From an uncultured Bacilli bacterium (GTDB lineage: Bacteria > Bacillota_I > Bacilli_A > RF39 > UBA660), in contig CAKOYD010000001.1 of NCBI GenBank assembly GCA_934130545.1, positions 124,001 to 188,000 on the forward strand: DNA of 64,000 nt. Direction: 5' to 3'. Shown here piece by piece: positions 1-9,129 of this stretch. The notes under the pieces were generated by a model that saw only the letters and a list, made by a program, of their open reading frames with translations, did no database searches and was not told the DNA's origin. The first letter of the stretch is position 1; each line of letters starts with the position of its first letter. Made by a program: the position numbers and the translations under genes.

Positions 1-45
1 AGAATTAATATTAAAATATTTATAGATAATAAGAAAGGATGAAAT

Positions 46-615
46 ATGAACTTAATACCTACAGTTATTGAAAAAACTAATAATGGAGAGAGAGCTTATG
101 ATATATATTCAAGATTACTTAAAAATAGAATTATTCTTTTATCAGGAGAAATAGATGATAATTTAGCAAATAGTATTGTGGCCCAATTATTATATCTTGA
201 TGGAGTTAATCATAGTGATATAAGTATTTATATTAATTCACCAGGTGGTAGTATTACATCAGGAATGGCTATTTATGATACAATGAATTTTATTAAGAGT
301 GATGTTTCCACTATTTGTGTAGGAATGGCTGCATCAATGGCTGCATTTCTTCTAGCATGTGGTACAGAAGGAAAAAGATACTGTCTACCTAATTCTGAAG
401 TTATGATTCATCAACCTTTAGGAGGTGCTCAAGGTCAAGCAACAGAAATTAAAATTGTGGCGGAAAGAATTATTAAACTTAAGAAAAAATTAAACACAAT
501 ATTATCTAAACAAACAGGAAAAAGTTTAAGAAAAATTGAAAGAGATACCGAAAGAGATCATTATTTAGATAGTAAAGAGGCTTTAAACTATGGTTTAGTG
601 GATAAAATACTATAA
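46..615 (+). CDS. clpP: ATP-dependent Clp protease proteolytic subunit
   Basis: This is the serine protease subunit that forms the tetradecameric chamber of Clp proteases and degrades proteins fed by an AAA+ partner, probably the ClpC-like protein at 14011-16299. The 189-residue length is slightly short of the usual 193-200. The catalytic triad can be read as Ser97 (in GMAASM), His122 (in MIHQPLG) and Asp171 (in TERDHYL), and the INSPGG oxyanion-loop motif is at about 64-69. An AAGAAAGGA ribosome-binding site precedes the ATG. It is followed directly by a terminator hairpin, so it is the last or only gene of its transcript. Assignment is secure. Confidence 0.97.
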   Translation: MNLIPTVIEKTNNGERAYDIYSRLLKNRIILLSGEIDDNLANSIVAQLLYLDGVNHSDISIYINSPGGSITSGMAIYDTMNFIKSDVSTICVGMAASMAAFLLACGTEGKRYCLPNSEVMIHQPLGGAQGQATEIKIVAERIIKLKKKLNTILSKQTGKSLRKIERDTERDHYLDSKEALNYGLVDKIL

Positions 616-619
616 GAAA

Positions 620-647
620 ACAGGATACTTCATCCTGTCATTTTTTT
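620..647. terminator. Rho-independent terminator after clpP
   Basis: A 7-bp stem (620-626 with 632-638, loop ACTTC) is followed by seven T residues at 641-647. It overlaps the stop codon of the convergent gene ending at 638. An A-run at 617-620 may let it act weakly on the other strand too. Confidence 0.85.
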
Positions 648-1306
648 AATACTCTCTTTTTTACTTTATCTTTAACTATTGGGTTATATAAATGATAAGT
701 AAATTCATTAGATAAGTCTTTTACTTTATCAATAGTATTAGTACTTTGAGTTGGAGTATAAGAATAGTTTATACTTTTTCCTTCAATATTGTCATTTAAG
801 ATATTTTCATACATGATAGCAGTTTTACTTTGTAATACAGTAGTTACTGGTAATAAGGCTCCTAAAAGGAAATATAATTCTGGTTTGATAGTGGCAAGTA
901 AGCCGGTTATTATTGTTGGAAATAACATTACGGTTTTAAACTTTCCTAAGCGAATAGTGGCTGGTTTAAAACCAAGTTTTTCTGATTTATAATTAGTACG
1001 AGCTATTTTTATTTCATATAGTAGTGGTATTATCATTAAAATATTGCCACATATAATACTAGGTGCTAGTAGAGATAAGGCAAATAATTTATCAGAAACA
1101 GCATCTAGTTTTCTACCAAATTCCGAGTAAGCATTTAGTTTACGAGCGGCTAGGCCATCAAAGAAATCACTAACAGCCCCATAAATATATGTTCCAAATG
1201 ATAAGTAATAATTACCTAGAATAAATGATATAGCACCTACTATAGATGATATAATTCTAGATGTTGTTATAGCATTTGGTATGTTTTTAATTATTTTATT
1301 TTTCAT
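638..1306 (-). CDS. CDP-alcohol phosphatidyltransferase family protein
   Basis: An integral membrane enzyme that transfers a phosphatidyl group from CDP-diacylglycerol to an alcohol in phospholipid synthesis. The family signature D-x2-DG-x2-AR-x8-G-x3-D-x3-D is complete at D47, D50, G51, A54, R55, G64, D68 and D72. Several hydrophobic helices follow. At 222 residues it is longer than PgsA of related bacteria, because of a polar C-terminal tail of about 45 residues. The substrate alcohol (glycerol-3-phosphate, inositol or serine) cannot be told from sequence, so no symbol is given. A strong AAGGGGGA ribosome-binding site precedes the ATG. It is convergent with clpP. Confidence 0.85.
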   Translation of the reverse strand: MKNKIIKNIPNAITTSRIISSIVGAISFILGNYYLSFGTYIYGAVSDFFDGLAARKLNAYSEFGRKLDAVSDKLFALSLLAPSIICGNILMIIPLLYEIKIARTNYKSEKLGFKPATIRLGKFKTVMLFPTIITGLLATIKPELYFLLGALLPVTTVLQSKTAIMYENILNDNIEGKSINYSYTPTQSTNTIDKVKDLSNEFTYHLYNPIVKDKVKKRVLKK

Positions 1307-1365
1307 AATTTCCCCCTTAACGATTATAGTATATCATAGTTTATAAATAATAAATATATTCCAAA

Positions 1366-2178
1366 CTATTTTATTTCTTTGGCAACAACTACAAGTACCT
1401 TGTTTTGATATTTTCCATATAGAATACATGTTTGTAAGACTAATATATTATCATTTTCTGAAAAAACAATATCTGTTTTGTATAGACTTCTTTGATGCAT
1501 ACGTTCAAAATGCATTAACCAATCTAACTCGTTTTGATAATCAAATTGCATGTGTTCTTCTTTAGATTTTTTATCAGCGGGATATACACTAAATATTTGA
1601 TATTTACGAACTTCATTATCTATCCTTAATTCAAGATTTGGATTGCTTCTAAAATATTCTTCACTAAATAGATAGTTTTCTAGTATTCTAAGTGGTGGAT
1701 CATAGTTACCTGAATTGTGACCGTAAATATTGATTTGCCTTGTTGTTGAATCGTGTCTGTAGTCGATGAAGACACTACCAATAATACTATATTCTTTTGT
1801 TATAGAATGATTTAAATAATAATTATTATCGTTACCCTTTACTACGGGAATGCTAGTATCTTGGTTGCCGATAGATAATATTCCATATACATCATCATTA
1901 TTATATTTTATTTTTAGTTCAGCTATTTCATTTTTTATACTTTCATCTTCAATCATATCTTCAGTTGGTATTTTTCTTGGAATAACTGCTTCGATTAATT
2001 CTTGTCTTGTCTTTGCCTCTTCTTTCTTTTTAAAATATAGTAAAACAGATAAAACGATAATAGCAATGATAATAATAGTAATTATAATATCAGAGATAAT
2101 ATTTATATTTTTTTTCTTTGGTGTTGATGATGATTTCGTTTTTGATTTTTTTTCTTTGTTATTTAATTCATCTTTCAT
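1366..2178 (-). CDS. srtB: class B-like sortase
   Basis: A membrane-anchored transpeptidase that should cleave sorting signals and attach surface proteins to peptidoglycan. It has a lysine-rich cytoplasmic N terminus, one membrane segment at about 29-49, and a sortase domain with catalytic His154 (IYGHNSG) and Cys251 (LQTC). The conserved arginine normally found 8-10 residues after the cysteine is not seen. Asn259 and Lys260 occupy that stretch, so Lys260 or Lys256 might substitute. It lies next to a TasA-like secreted protein. A possible substrate with a C-terminal NPNTAG-hydrophobic-lysine tail is encoded at 48181-49353. Class B is inferred from the layout; exact substrate is unknown. Confidence 0.85.
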   Translation of the reverse strand: MKDELNNKEKKSKTKSSSTPKKKNINIISDIIITIIIIAIIVLSVLLYFKKKEEAKTRQELIEAVIPRKIPTEDMIEDESIKNEIAELKIKYNNDDVYGILSIGNQDTSIPVVKGNDNNYYLNHSITKEYSIIGSVFIDYRHDSTTRQINIYGHNSGNYDPPLRILENYLFSEEYFRSNPNLELRIDNEVRKYQIFSVYPADKKSKEEHMQFDYQNELDWLMHFERMHQRSLYKTDIVFSENDNILVLQTCILYGKYQNKVLVVVAKEIK

Positions 2179-2250
2179 ACTACTTCCCCTCCTCGTTTCA
2201 AATTAACTATATTATACACTAATAATTAAAAATTGCTATACCCTTTATAT

Positions 2251-2279
2251 AAAAAAACTATTAACTTCCGCCAATAGTT
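2251..2279 (-). terminator. Terminator of the TasA-like gene
   Basis: On the minus strand a stem AACTATT/AATAGTT (2273-2279 with 256-262 of the 2200s) is followed by seven T residues. It overlaps the stop codon of the secreted-protein gene. Confidence 0.7.
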
Positions 2280-2832
2280 AATTTGGTTGGTTAGTAGCAC
2301 TTACTACTAGTTCCATATTAAATGATTCCCCGACTATCTTTTCGTTTAAATTCATGCTCTTATCTAGCCAAACATATAAAGTATATGTTGTTGAGTTAGT
2401 ACTAAGAGCAATATTAGATTTAATTGCATATGTACCGGCTGATTTTCCCGAAAAAGTACCTTGTGCTAATACAGTACTACCACTTACTAAAGCATATTTA
2501 AAGCCAGCTTCTCTACTTAAATTCGTTCCAATACTATTTATTTTTATAGATATAGTTCCATATATAGTACTATTAATATTACAACTATTAGAGCCACTAG
2601 CATATCTATAAAAAGTTATTGTTGTAGATGCTCCGCCAGTATAACTAGTACTTGGCATAAAGTTAGCTGAAGTTAGATCTGTTCCTTTAGTGTATCTTAC
2701 ACAATTATTAATATTTCCAAGTGAGGTATTTATATTGACATTATTACTTCTTCCTGTCCAATAAGCATATGTTCCACCTACTGTTAGGAATATTACTGCA
2801 ACTATTATTAATAAGTAATTAACCGTCTTCAT
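2278..2832 (-). CDS. secreted TasA/CalY-like protein
   Basis: A small exported protein of 184 residues counted from the ATG at 2832, which has a GGTG ribosome-binding site; an upstream in-frame GTG at 2841 is less likely. It has an N-terminal hydrophobic segment ending GGTYAYWTG, a form common in TasA/camelysin-like proteins that are cleaved by SipW-type signal peptidases and assemble into matrix fibres. The rest is Ser/Thr/Asn-rich beta-type sequence with two cysteines (one after the signal region, one in the middle), which could form a disulfide. No LPXTG-type tail is present, so it is not an obvious sortase substrate even though the sortase gene is next door. Family assignment rests on layout only. 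Confidence 0.5.
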   Translation of the reverse strand: MKTVNYLLIIVAVIFLTVGGTYAYWTGRSNNVNINTSLGNINNCVRYTKGTDLTSANFMPSTSYTGGASTTITFYRYASGSNSCNINSTIYGTISIKINSIGTNLSREAGFKYALVSGSTVLAQGTFSGKSAGTYAIKSNIALSTNSTTYTLYVWLDKSMNLNEKIVGESFNMELVVSATNQPN

Positions 2833-2893
2833 CTCTATCACCTACACTAATAGAATTATATCATAATAAATTAAGTATTGCAATAAGCAATAC

Positions 2894-3088
2894 TTATAGT
2901 GGCCATTTATATATAAACATATAAATAGCAAATAATAATACTAATATGGTATATAATACTTTAATTAATAATTCTAGGAACTTTCTTTTCTTAGGACTTT
3001 TTACTTTTCTATTTAAATAATTTAATGGTTTTAAATAAAATGTTGTAGCTAAGCCTTCATTATAAAACTGATCAAGATATTCTTTCAT
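2894..3088 (-). CDS. small single-pass membrane protein, unknown
   Basis: A 64-residue protein with a basic stretch (RKVKSPKKRKF) followed by one membrane helix at about 40-60. It starts two bases after the stop of the upstream glycosyltransferase, so it is the last gene of the envelope operon 3090-7975. I do not recognise a family. The tight spacing suggests it is translated with, and perhaps assists, the glycosyltransferase system. Confidence 0.6.
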   Translation of the reverse strand: MKEYLDQFYNEGLATTFYLKPLNYLNRKVKSPKKRKFLELLIKVLYTILVLLFAIYMFIYKWPL

Positions 3089-3089
3089 C

Positions 3090-4568
3090 TTAGTTCTCCG
3101 TTTTTAAATCATCAATAGTTATTTTACTTTGATGTGGTATTGGTTTCCATTCTACTTTTTTAAATATAGCAATATATGTTGTGTAACGACCTATTATATC
3201 AAATATTGGCCATGTTAAACAAAACTCTACTTTCTTCCAAAAACTTATTTTTTTAATTCTAGCATCTTCTACGATAAATAGATATACAGCCATCCATATA
3301 CTAGTAAAATAACTTCCAATACGATAAAGTAAGCGATACCATATAGTTAATACAAAGCCCATTAATAAAGCATTAATACCTGGTTCAATATTAATTCTTA
3401 TATCAAATAAATTTCTTAATACTTTAGCTAACCAAACACTACCACTAAATAATGTCATATCACTTATTCCACTACTATATAACGAACATGAATATATTAG
3501 TACAGATACTAGTATAAATCTTAATAAGTTAATAAATGATATTGGGGTTAATTGGACTAGGGTATCAAAAGAAGCAAAGCGATGGCGAATAGACTCAATA
3601 ATACGTTTAGATAATGGTTGTTTTTGTTTTTTACTATTATCTTGCCATTTAGTTTTTAAGTATCTTTTTCCTAAGAATATATTTAGAAATAAGTATGGTC
3701 CTGTTTGAGCAAAAGCTTGTAAGTGCCCTTTGGACCATCTTAATCTTTGTCTTAACGCTACTTTTAGGCTTATTGGTTGTTCATCGAAAAACATAGCTTC
3801 ATCTTGATAAGATATTTCATAACCTTGAGCAACAGCATCAGCAGTTAAGGCTCTATCTTCCGTCAAACTTGTATAGTGCCAACCATCTTTTACTATTTCA
3901 CTGGCCATTAAAAAGCCAGTACCTTGAATATTAGTAGCTAAGTGTAAAACACTTCTAGCACGGTGATTAGCTCTAATAGATCTTAACCAATGTAAAGCAT
4001 AAGTAGAGGCAATCCAATTTTCATCAAAGTTTTTGGTATTACGATATGATGTAATAATTTTTAATCCTGAATCAAAGGCATCATTCATTTTAGCTATAAA
4101 GTTTTTTTCTAATAGATTATCGGCATCAAATACAAAATAACCTTCAAATGAGGTACGACCATAATCTTTTTCTATTTGATCGAATAAATATTCTAGTGCA
4201 TACCCTTTAGTTTTTTCTTTATCATTAAATCTTTCATAGCAGATAGCGCCTTTTTCACGTGCTACTTGAGCGGTTTTGTCAGTGCAGTTATCCGCTACTA
4301 CAAAAGTAGTTATTAGTTCTTTAGGATAGTTTTGTTTTTTTATACTATCTAAGAGATTACCTATTACACTCTCTTCATTTCTTGCAGCAATAACGATAGC
4401 ATATTTATGTTTCTTTTTAGCGGGTTTAAATTTTCTTGTAAAAAAAATCCCTATAACAAAATAAAATGCTCGATGAATAACTATTATACTTAATATAAGC
4501 CCTAATATATTATTTATACTTTTGAATAATTCATAATTACTACCTATTCCTTTAATTATTGTATCCAT
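3090..4568 (-). CDS. membrane glycosyltransferase family 2
   Basis: A processive-type GT2 enzyme of 492 residues that probably builds or modifies a cell-surface polysaccharide. It has an N-terminal membrane segment, a nucleotide-sugar binding region (VIAARNEES at about 55-63, then CTDKT), the metal-binding FDADN, and the RQRLRW motif typical of cellulose-synthase-like and N-glycosyltransferase enzymes. Two or three membrane helices lie in the C-terminal third. Its start overlaps the GtrA stop by one base, so the two are translationally coupled. Sugar specificity cannot be read. Confidence 0.85.
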   Translation of the reverse strand: MDTIIKGIGSNYELFKSINNILGLILSIIVIHRAFYFVIGIFFTRKFKPAKKKHKYAIVIAARNEESVIGNLLDSIKKQNYPKELITTFVVADNCTDKTAQVAREKGAICYERFNDKEKTKGYALEYLFDQIEKDYGRTSFEGYFVFDADNLLEKNFIAKMNDAFDSGLKIITSYRNTKNFDENWIASTYALHWLRSIRANHRARSVLHLATNIQGTGFLMASEIVKDGWHYTSLTEDRALTADAVAQGYEISYQDEAMFFDEQPISLKVALRQRLRWSKGHLQAFAQTGPYLFLNIFLGKRYLKTKWQDNSKKQKQPLSKRIIESIRHRFASFDTLVQLTPISFINLLRFILVSVLIYSCSLYSSGISDMTLFSGSVWLAKVLRNLFDIRINIEPGINALLMGFVLTIWYRLLYRIGSYFTSIWMAVYLFIVEDARIKKISFWKKVEFCLTWPIFDIIGRYTTYIAIFKKVEWKPIPHQSKITIDDLKTEN

Positions 4569-4993
4569 TACTTCTCAACTTCCTTACTGCTTTTAAATAC
4601 TATAAATTTACTTAATATATAATTTAAAATAATAATTACTACTTGGGCAATTAATTTAACTATTTTATTATCAAATTTTAATATAGATACAAATATATAC
4701 ATAATAATCATATCAATTAATAGAGTTGATATTCTTGATATGTAAAAGTTTAAGCATTCTTTAATATTACTTTTATTCTTTACTTTAAAGACATATTTTC
4801 GATTAGTAAAGTAAGCAAATGTTACTGATGCTAACCAAGAAATAATATTAGCTATTTGTAAATATACTTTATTTTCAGCATCTAATATAGTTAGGGTTAA
4901 TAAATAATAAGTGGCAAGGCTTACTACGGTAGTAAGAATACCAATTATTAAGTAATTAATTAATTCTTCATACTTTTTATATATCTTTGTCAT
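4568..4993 (-). CDS. GtrA-like polyprenyl-phosphate sugar flippase
   Basis: A 141-residue protein with four predicted membrane helices matching the GtrA family, whose members move polyprenyl-phosphate-linked sugars across the membrane for glycosylation of teichoic acids or polysaccharide. It overlaps the GtrB-like gene upstream by 17 bases and the GT2 gene downstream by one base. The GtrB-GtrA order is the standard pairing, which supports the call. Confidence 0.85.
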   Translation of the reverse strand: MTKIYKKYEELINYLIIGILTTVVSLATYYLLTLTILDAENKVYLQIANIISWLASVTFAYFTNRKYVFKVKNKSNIKECLNFYISRISTLLIDMIIMYIFVSILKFDNKIVKLIAQVVIIILNYILSKFIVFKSSKEVEK

Positions 4994-5927
4994 ATACTAC
5001 ATCCATATTACTTTCTTTTACTATATATATTGGTCTATTTTTTATTTCTAGATATGTTTTAGATAGATATTCTCCTATTACTCCAATACATAGTAATTCA
5101 ATACCATTTGCCATAAATATTATACAAACTAGACTTGGCCAACCACTAGTTGAATCGCCATAGACTAATGTTTTAACAATAATAACGATTATCATAATGA
5201 AGGCTACTAGGCAAAATAAGATACCAAATGTTGCAGCCATTGTAAGTGGTGCTGTTGTAAAGGCAACTATTCCTTCAATAGCGTAAAGAAATAATTTCCA
5301 AAAACTCCATTTAGTTTCGCCGGCTACTCTTTCAATATTTTCATATTCTAACCATTTTGTTTTAAAGCCAACAAAACTAAATAGACCTTTAGAATAGCGA
5401 TTATATTCTTTTAGAGTTAATAAATTATTTACTACTTGTCTTGTCATCATACGATAGTCTCTAGCACCATCAACCATTTCTACTTTACTCATTTTGTTTA
5501 TTATTTTATAAAACATACGGGCAAAGAAACTTCTAATTGGTGGTTCTCCTTTACGAGTTACTCTTCTAGTACCTACTACATCATAGCCTTCTTCTTCAAT
5601 TAAGCGAAGCATTTCAGGTATTAAAGCTGGTGGATCTTGTAAATCACAGTCCATAACAGTAACATAGTCACCGGTAGAGTGCTTTAATCCTGCCCACATA
5701 GCGGCTTCTTTACCAAAGTTTCTAGATAATGATATATAATTTGCTTCTTTATCTTCTTTAGATAATTCTCTAATAAGTTCTAGTGTTTTATCTTTACTAC
5801 CATCTTCTACAAATATTAATTCTAATTTATAATTTATTTTACTAAATACTTTTTTTATTTCTTTGTAAAATAATGGGATACTTTCTTCTTCGTTATAACA
5901 TGGAACAATTATGCTTACTTTTTTCAT
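4977..5927 (-). CDS. GtrB/DPM1-like polyprenyl-phosphate glycosyltransferase
   Basis: A GT2 enzyme expected to load a sugar onto undecaprenyl phosphate at the cytoplasmic face. The N-terminal SIIVPCYNEEES motif, the DGSKDKT loop and the catalytic DCDLQDPP (D-x-D) are all present, and two C-terminal membrane helices anchor it, as in YkcC/GtrB. The ATG at 5927 has an AGAGGTG ribosome-binding site and is preferred over an in-frame GTG three codons upstream. It acts with GtrA and a downstream transferase; the LTA-synthase-like gene sits just upstream. Confidence 0.88.
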   Translation of the reverse strand: MKKVSIIVPCYNEEESIPLFYKEIKKVFSKINYKLELIFVEDGSKDKTLELIRELSKEDKEANYISLSRNFGKEAAMWAGLKHSTGDYVTVMDCDLQDPPALIPEMLRLIEEEGYDVVGTRRVTRKGEPPIRSFFARMFYKIINKMSKVEMVDGARDYRMMTRQVVNNLLTLKEYNRYSKGLFSFVGFKTKWLEYENIERVAGETKWSFWKLFLYAIEGIVAFTTAPLTMAATFGILFCLVAFIMIIVIIVKTLVYGDSTSGWPSLVCIIFMANGIELLCIGVIGEYLSKTYLEIKNRPIYIVKESNMDVVYDKDI

Positions 5928-5938
5928 ACTACACACCT

Positions 5939-7975
5939 CTAATTCATAATTTCTTTAAAATAATTATATTTAAGCACTAAATCATTTTTCTTAACATAAT
6001 ATTCTACTAAACTATTTTTTTCTTCTAAAGTTAATTCATCAACAGATTTGTTGTTTTTTACTTGGCCATCAACAACATATATATTACCATCATACCAAGA
6101 TAAATCACTAAATATAGTTAAAGTATCATTATTACCTAAAGCATCTTTAAATACATACCATTTTTCATTATATTCTACTCCCATTAGGTTTAAGAAAGTT
6201 GGTAAAATATTTAATTGGCTAGTTACTTTATTAATATCTACTCTTTTTTGGTTACTGCTCCAGATAAAGAATGGTGTTTTATTAACTAAGTTAGTACTTG
6301 TATCTTTATGACTAGATAGTGTTTCATTGGTAGCGGTATATAAATAGTGATCAGTAAAGGCAACAATAATAGTGTTGTCATATAAACCATTATCTTTTAA
6401 AGCTTGCATTAATAGTCCTACCATATAGTCTGTTTCTTGAGCTTGTCTTTTAATACAATCTTCTTCAGTTAGATTTAAGTTATTAATAAACTCTTCTCTT
6501 TCACTTCTTGATAGAGGCTCTAACTGTTCGGTATAATCAATATTTATTAATTGACGGCATACTCCTTTACTAGTAGTAAATGGTAAGTGATTACTATAAG
6601 TTATTATATAGTCAATAAACTTCCCTTCATTTTTAAACATTTCATCATAGAAGGTTTCATTTAGAATTAGTTCTCTATCTAGGTTATAAGAGTTATCAGT
6701 ATATGTTCCTAAATCTTTTAAGCCAAAATATCTATCAAAACCAAAGTTAGAATAATTAATACCTCTACTATAATATTCACTACTATTCATATGAAAGGCT
6801 TTAATTGAATAATCCATTACTTTCATTAAGTTAGCCATAGAGTATGGGAAATCATTTTTATTTAGAGTATAAGCATTAATGGGATAAGTATATGGTGTCA
6901 TATAACCGGTATTAACTGCAAACTCTGAGTTAAATGTTGAGCCACCACCATTAAAGAATGAGTAATGATTATTAAAGTTTATAGAGTTATTAAGTAAACT
7001 ATAGGTATTGGGCATAATGTCCTCAGTTAAAAGCCAATTATCAATACCTTCCATTTGCAAGAAAATAACATTCTTATCTTTAAATATTCCAGTATATTTA
7101 TTATTAGAAAAACTATTATGTTCTTCACTAAAGACGTCTTCTAGGAACTTACTTTCTGTTTCACTTTTCTTTGTTTCTGGCTTGATATAAGTAATATAGA
7201 AGTCTCTAACACTATATTCATAGATACCTGCTAGAGCTAAACACTTATTACTATCATTAAAATTATTATAAACATTTCGAGGATTACGCCATGTATCCCA
7301 AGTAAGTTCAAAGTTAGCTCTTCCTAAACAGCATTTAGCAAAAATATGTAATACTAAGAATATAAATATTGCCATTACTATTTTTTTATTATTAGTTTTA
7401 CTATTAGGAAAATGTCTTAAAGAAAGAATAAAGGTTATAAGAATAATAAATGCTACAACATAAACATAAAAATTACATGTTTTTAATACATCATATATAT
7501 ATCCACTACCTTCACTAGCTAATTCCATCATAGAAAAACTAAAGAAATTATTAGTAGCACTATAATATATATTATTTACTAAATATAAAGCAAAGCAAAT
7601 AAGAAATATTAAACAATATACTATTTTATCTTTTTTCTTACCAATATTTAAGATAATTCCTGCAAATAGAATTATATAAGCTATTGAAAATAGTCTTGGA
7701 CTAATACTAAATATTGGATAGAACTCTATTTGATGAGCAAATAATCTTGTTGATAAATCAATTATTACAAATGGAAGACATAACAGAATTATCTCTAATA
7801 CATCTTTTCTCTTTAGAAATTTCCATATTTTAGTTAATAATTTAATTATTTTTTCTTTTTTGCCATCTTCTTTAAAGAATTTTACAATATTGTTTTTTAC
7901 ATTAATTATATTTTTCTTTATTTTTTTTATTTGTTTTTGTGAATTCTTTTTTATTCTTTTTATTTTAGTTTTCAT
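5939..7975 (-). CDS. LTA synthase-like sulfatase-fold membrane enzyme
   Basis: A 678-residue membrane protein of the lipoteichoic acid synthase/phosphoglycerol transferase family. A long basic N terminus is followed by about five membrane helices (roughly residues 65-215) and an extracellular sulfatase-fold domain. The likely nucleophile threonine is in GGGSTFNSEF, with metal-site motifs in SNHLPF and FTDHYLY. The ATG at 7975 is four codons inside the longest frame and better placed for the ribosome-binding site. It heads the operon with GtrB, GtrA and GT2, suggesting glycosylated teichoic-acid-type polymer synthesis. True LtaS activity versus another phosphotransferase is not decided. Confidence 0.82.
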   Translation of the reverse strand: MKTKIKRIKKNSQKQIKKIKKNIINVKNNIVKFFKEDGKKEKIIKLLTKIWKFLKRKDVLEIILLCLPFVIIDLSTRLFAHQIEFYPIFSISPRLFSIAYIILFAGIILNIGKKKDKIVYCLIFLICFALYLVNNIYYSATNNFFSFSMMELASEGSGYIYDVLKTCNFYVYVVAFIILITFILSLRHFPNSKTNNKKIVMAIFIFLVLHIFAKCCLGRANFELTWDTWRNPRNVYNNFNDSNKCLALAGIYEYSVRDFYITYIKPETKKSETESKFLEDVFSEEHNSFSNNKYTGIFKDKNVIFLQMEGIDNWLLTEDIMPNTYSLLNNSINFNNHYSFFNGGGSTFNSEFAVNTGYMTPYTYPINAYTLNKNDFPYSMANLMKVMDYSIKAFHMNSSEYYSRGINYSNFGFDRYFGLKDLGTYTDNSYNLDRELILNETFYDEMFKNEGKFIDYIITYSNHLPFTTSKGVCRQLINIDYTEQLEPLSRSEREEFINNLNLTEEDCIKRQAQETDYMVGLLMQALKDNGLYDNTIIVAFTDHYLYTATNETLSSHKDTSTNLVNKTPFFIWSSNQKRVDINKVTSQLNILPTFLNLMGVEYNEKWYVFKDALGNNDTLTIFSDLSWYDGNIYVVDGQVKNNKSVDELTLEEKNSLVEYYVKKNDLVLKYNYFKEIMN

Positions 7976-8035
7976 AACTACCACCACACCAATTTAATTA
8001 TAACATAAATAGTAGTATTGTAAATGTTTTTAATT

Positions 8036-8551
8036 TTAAAATAGCAAATTAACGGTAATAATGGCGATAATTATGCATGATAAATCTACTAATAATCCAA
8101 TAAAAAGTGAATGTTTTATTTTAGTTATACCTACTGATGAGAAGTAGAGGCTGATGATATAGATAGTAGTATCAGTGCTTCCTTGAATAACTGAGGCTAT
8201 TCTTCCTACCATACTATCCGGGGTGTATACTGCTAATATATCGTTTAATATTACTAATGATGAAGATGAAGATATTGGTCTTAATAAACATAAAGGAATC
8301 AGACTAGGGTTTAAATTTATTTTACTTAAGATGGGTGCTAAGTGGCTAGTTATATCAGTAATAATATTACTTTTAAGAAGTATATCAACTGCTATCACCA
8401 TTGCAAAAATTGTTGGGAAAATACCTAAAGTGGTGTTTAGGCCTTCTTTTACTCCTACTAAGAATGAAGAAAATATATCTACTTTTTTATATACAGCATA
8501 GATAATTATAATTATTGTTATTAAAGGAATGATTATACTCGAAATATTCAT
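8036..8551 (-). CDS. spmB: spore maturation protein B
   Basis: A 171-residue membrane protein of the nucleoside-recognition (Gate) domain family, matching SpmB, needed for spore core dehydration in Bacillus. The conserved RPISSSSSLVILNDIL stretch and the segment STDTTIYII are recognisable. Its start overlaps the spmA stop by four bases (ATGA), the usual arrangement. The gene implies the host can sporulate or descends from a spore former. Confidence 0.92.
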   Translation of the reverse strand: MNISSIIIPLITIIIIIYAVYKKVDIFSSFLVGVKEGLNTTLGIFPTIFAMVIAVDILLKSNIITDITSHLAPILSKINLNPSLIPLCLLRPISSSSSLVILNDILAVYTPDSMVGRIASVIQGSTDTTIYIISLYFSSVGITKIKHSLFIGLLVDLSCIIIAIITVNLLF

Positions 8552-9129
8552 TTACTCCTCCTGAAAAGATATATTATTCTATCAATAATTAAGCCGATAA
8601 GACATGAAGAAAATGTTGTGATAATACTAGCTAGGACTATTTCACTTGGGTTAGATGAACCATTTAGGATTCTTAAAGATATGACAGTTGTAGGAATTAT
8701 AGTAACTGATGAAGTATTTATTATTAAGAATGTTATCATACTTCTTGTGGCAGTATCTTTTGTTTTATTTAACTCTTGCATACTTTTCATGGCTTTCAAT
8801 CCGAATGGTGTTGCAGCATTACCGAGTCCTAACATATTCATTATAATATTAGAAGCTATATAAGAAAATGATTCATGGTTAGGAGGTATTTCAGGAAATA
8901 GTACTTTTAAGATAGGGGTTATTTTTTTTGATAAGATATCTAGTAAACCACTCTCTTTAGCTATATTCATAATTCCTAACCATAGACACATAAGTGGTAA
9001 GATATTAAAGATTAATTTTAATGAATTAGTAGATGATGATAGCATAATATCTGTCATATTAATACTAGGGTTAAAGAAACTATATAGTATTCCTATAACA
9101 ATAAATGATCCCCAAATAATATTTATCAT
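8548..9129 (-). CDS. spmA: spore maturation protein A
   Basis: A 193-residue membrane protein with the Gate-domain pattern GLGNAATPFGLKAMKSMQEL typical of SpmA. It overlaps dacF upstream and spmB downstream, each by four bases, giving the dacF-spmA-spmB operon found in Bacillus-type spore formers, where the products act together in spore core maturation and heat resistance. Confidence 0.93.
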   Translation of the reverse strand: MINIIWGSFIVIGILYSFFNPSINMTDIMLSSSTNSLKLIFNILPLMCLWLGIMNIAKESGLLDILSKKITPILKVLFPEIPPNHESFSYIASNIIMNMLGLGNAATPFGLKAMKSMQELNKTKDTATRSMITFLIINTSSVTIIPTTVISLRILNGSSNPSEIVLASIITTFSSCLIGLIIDRIIYLFRRSK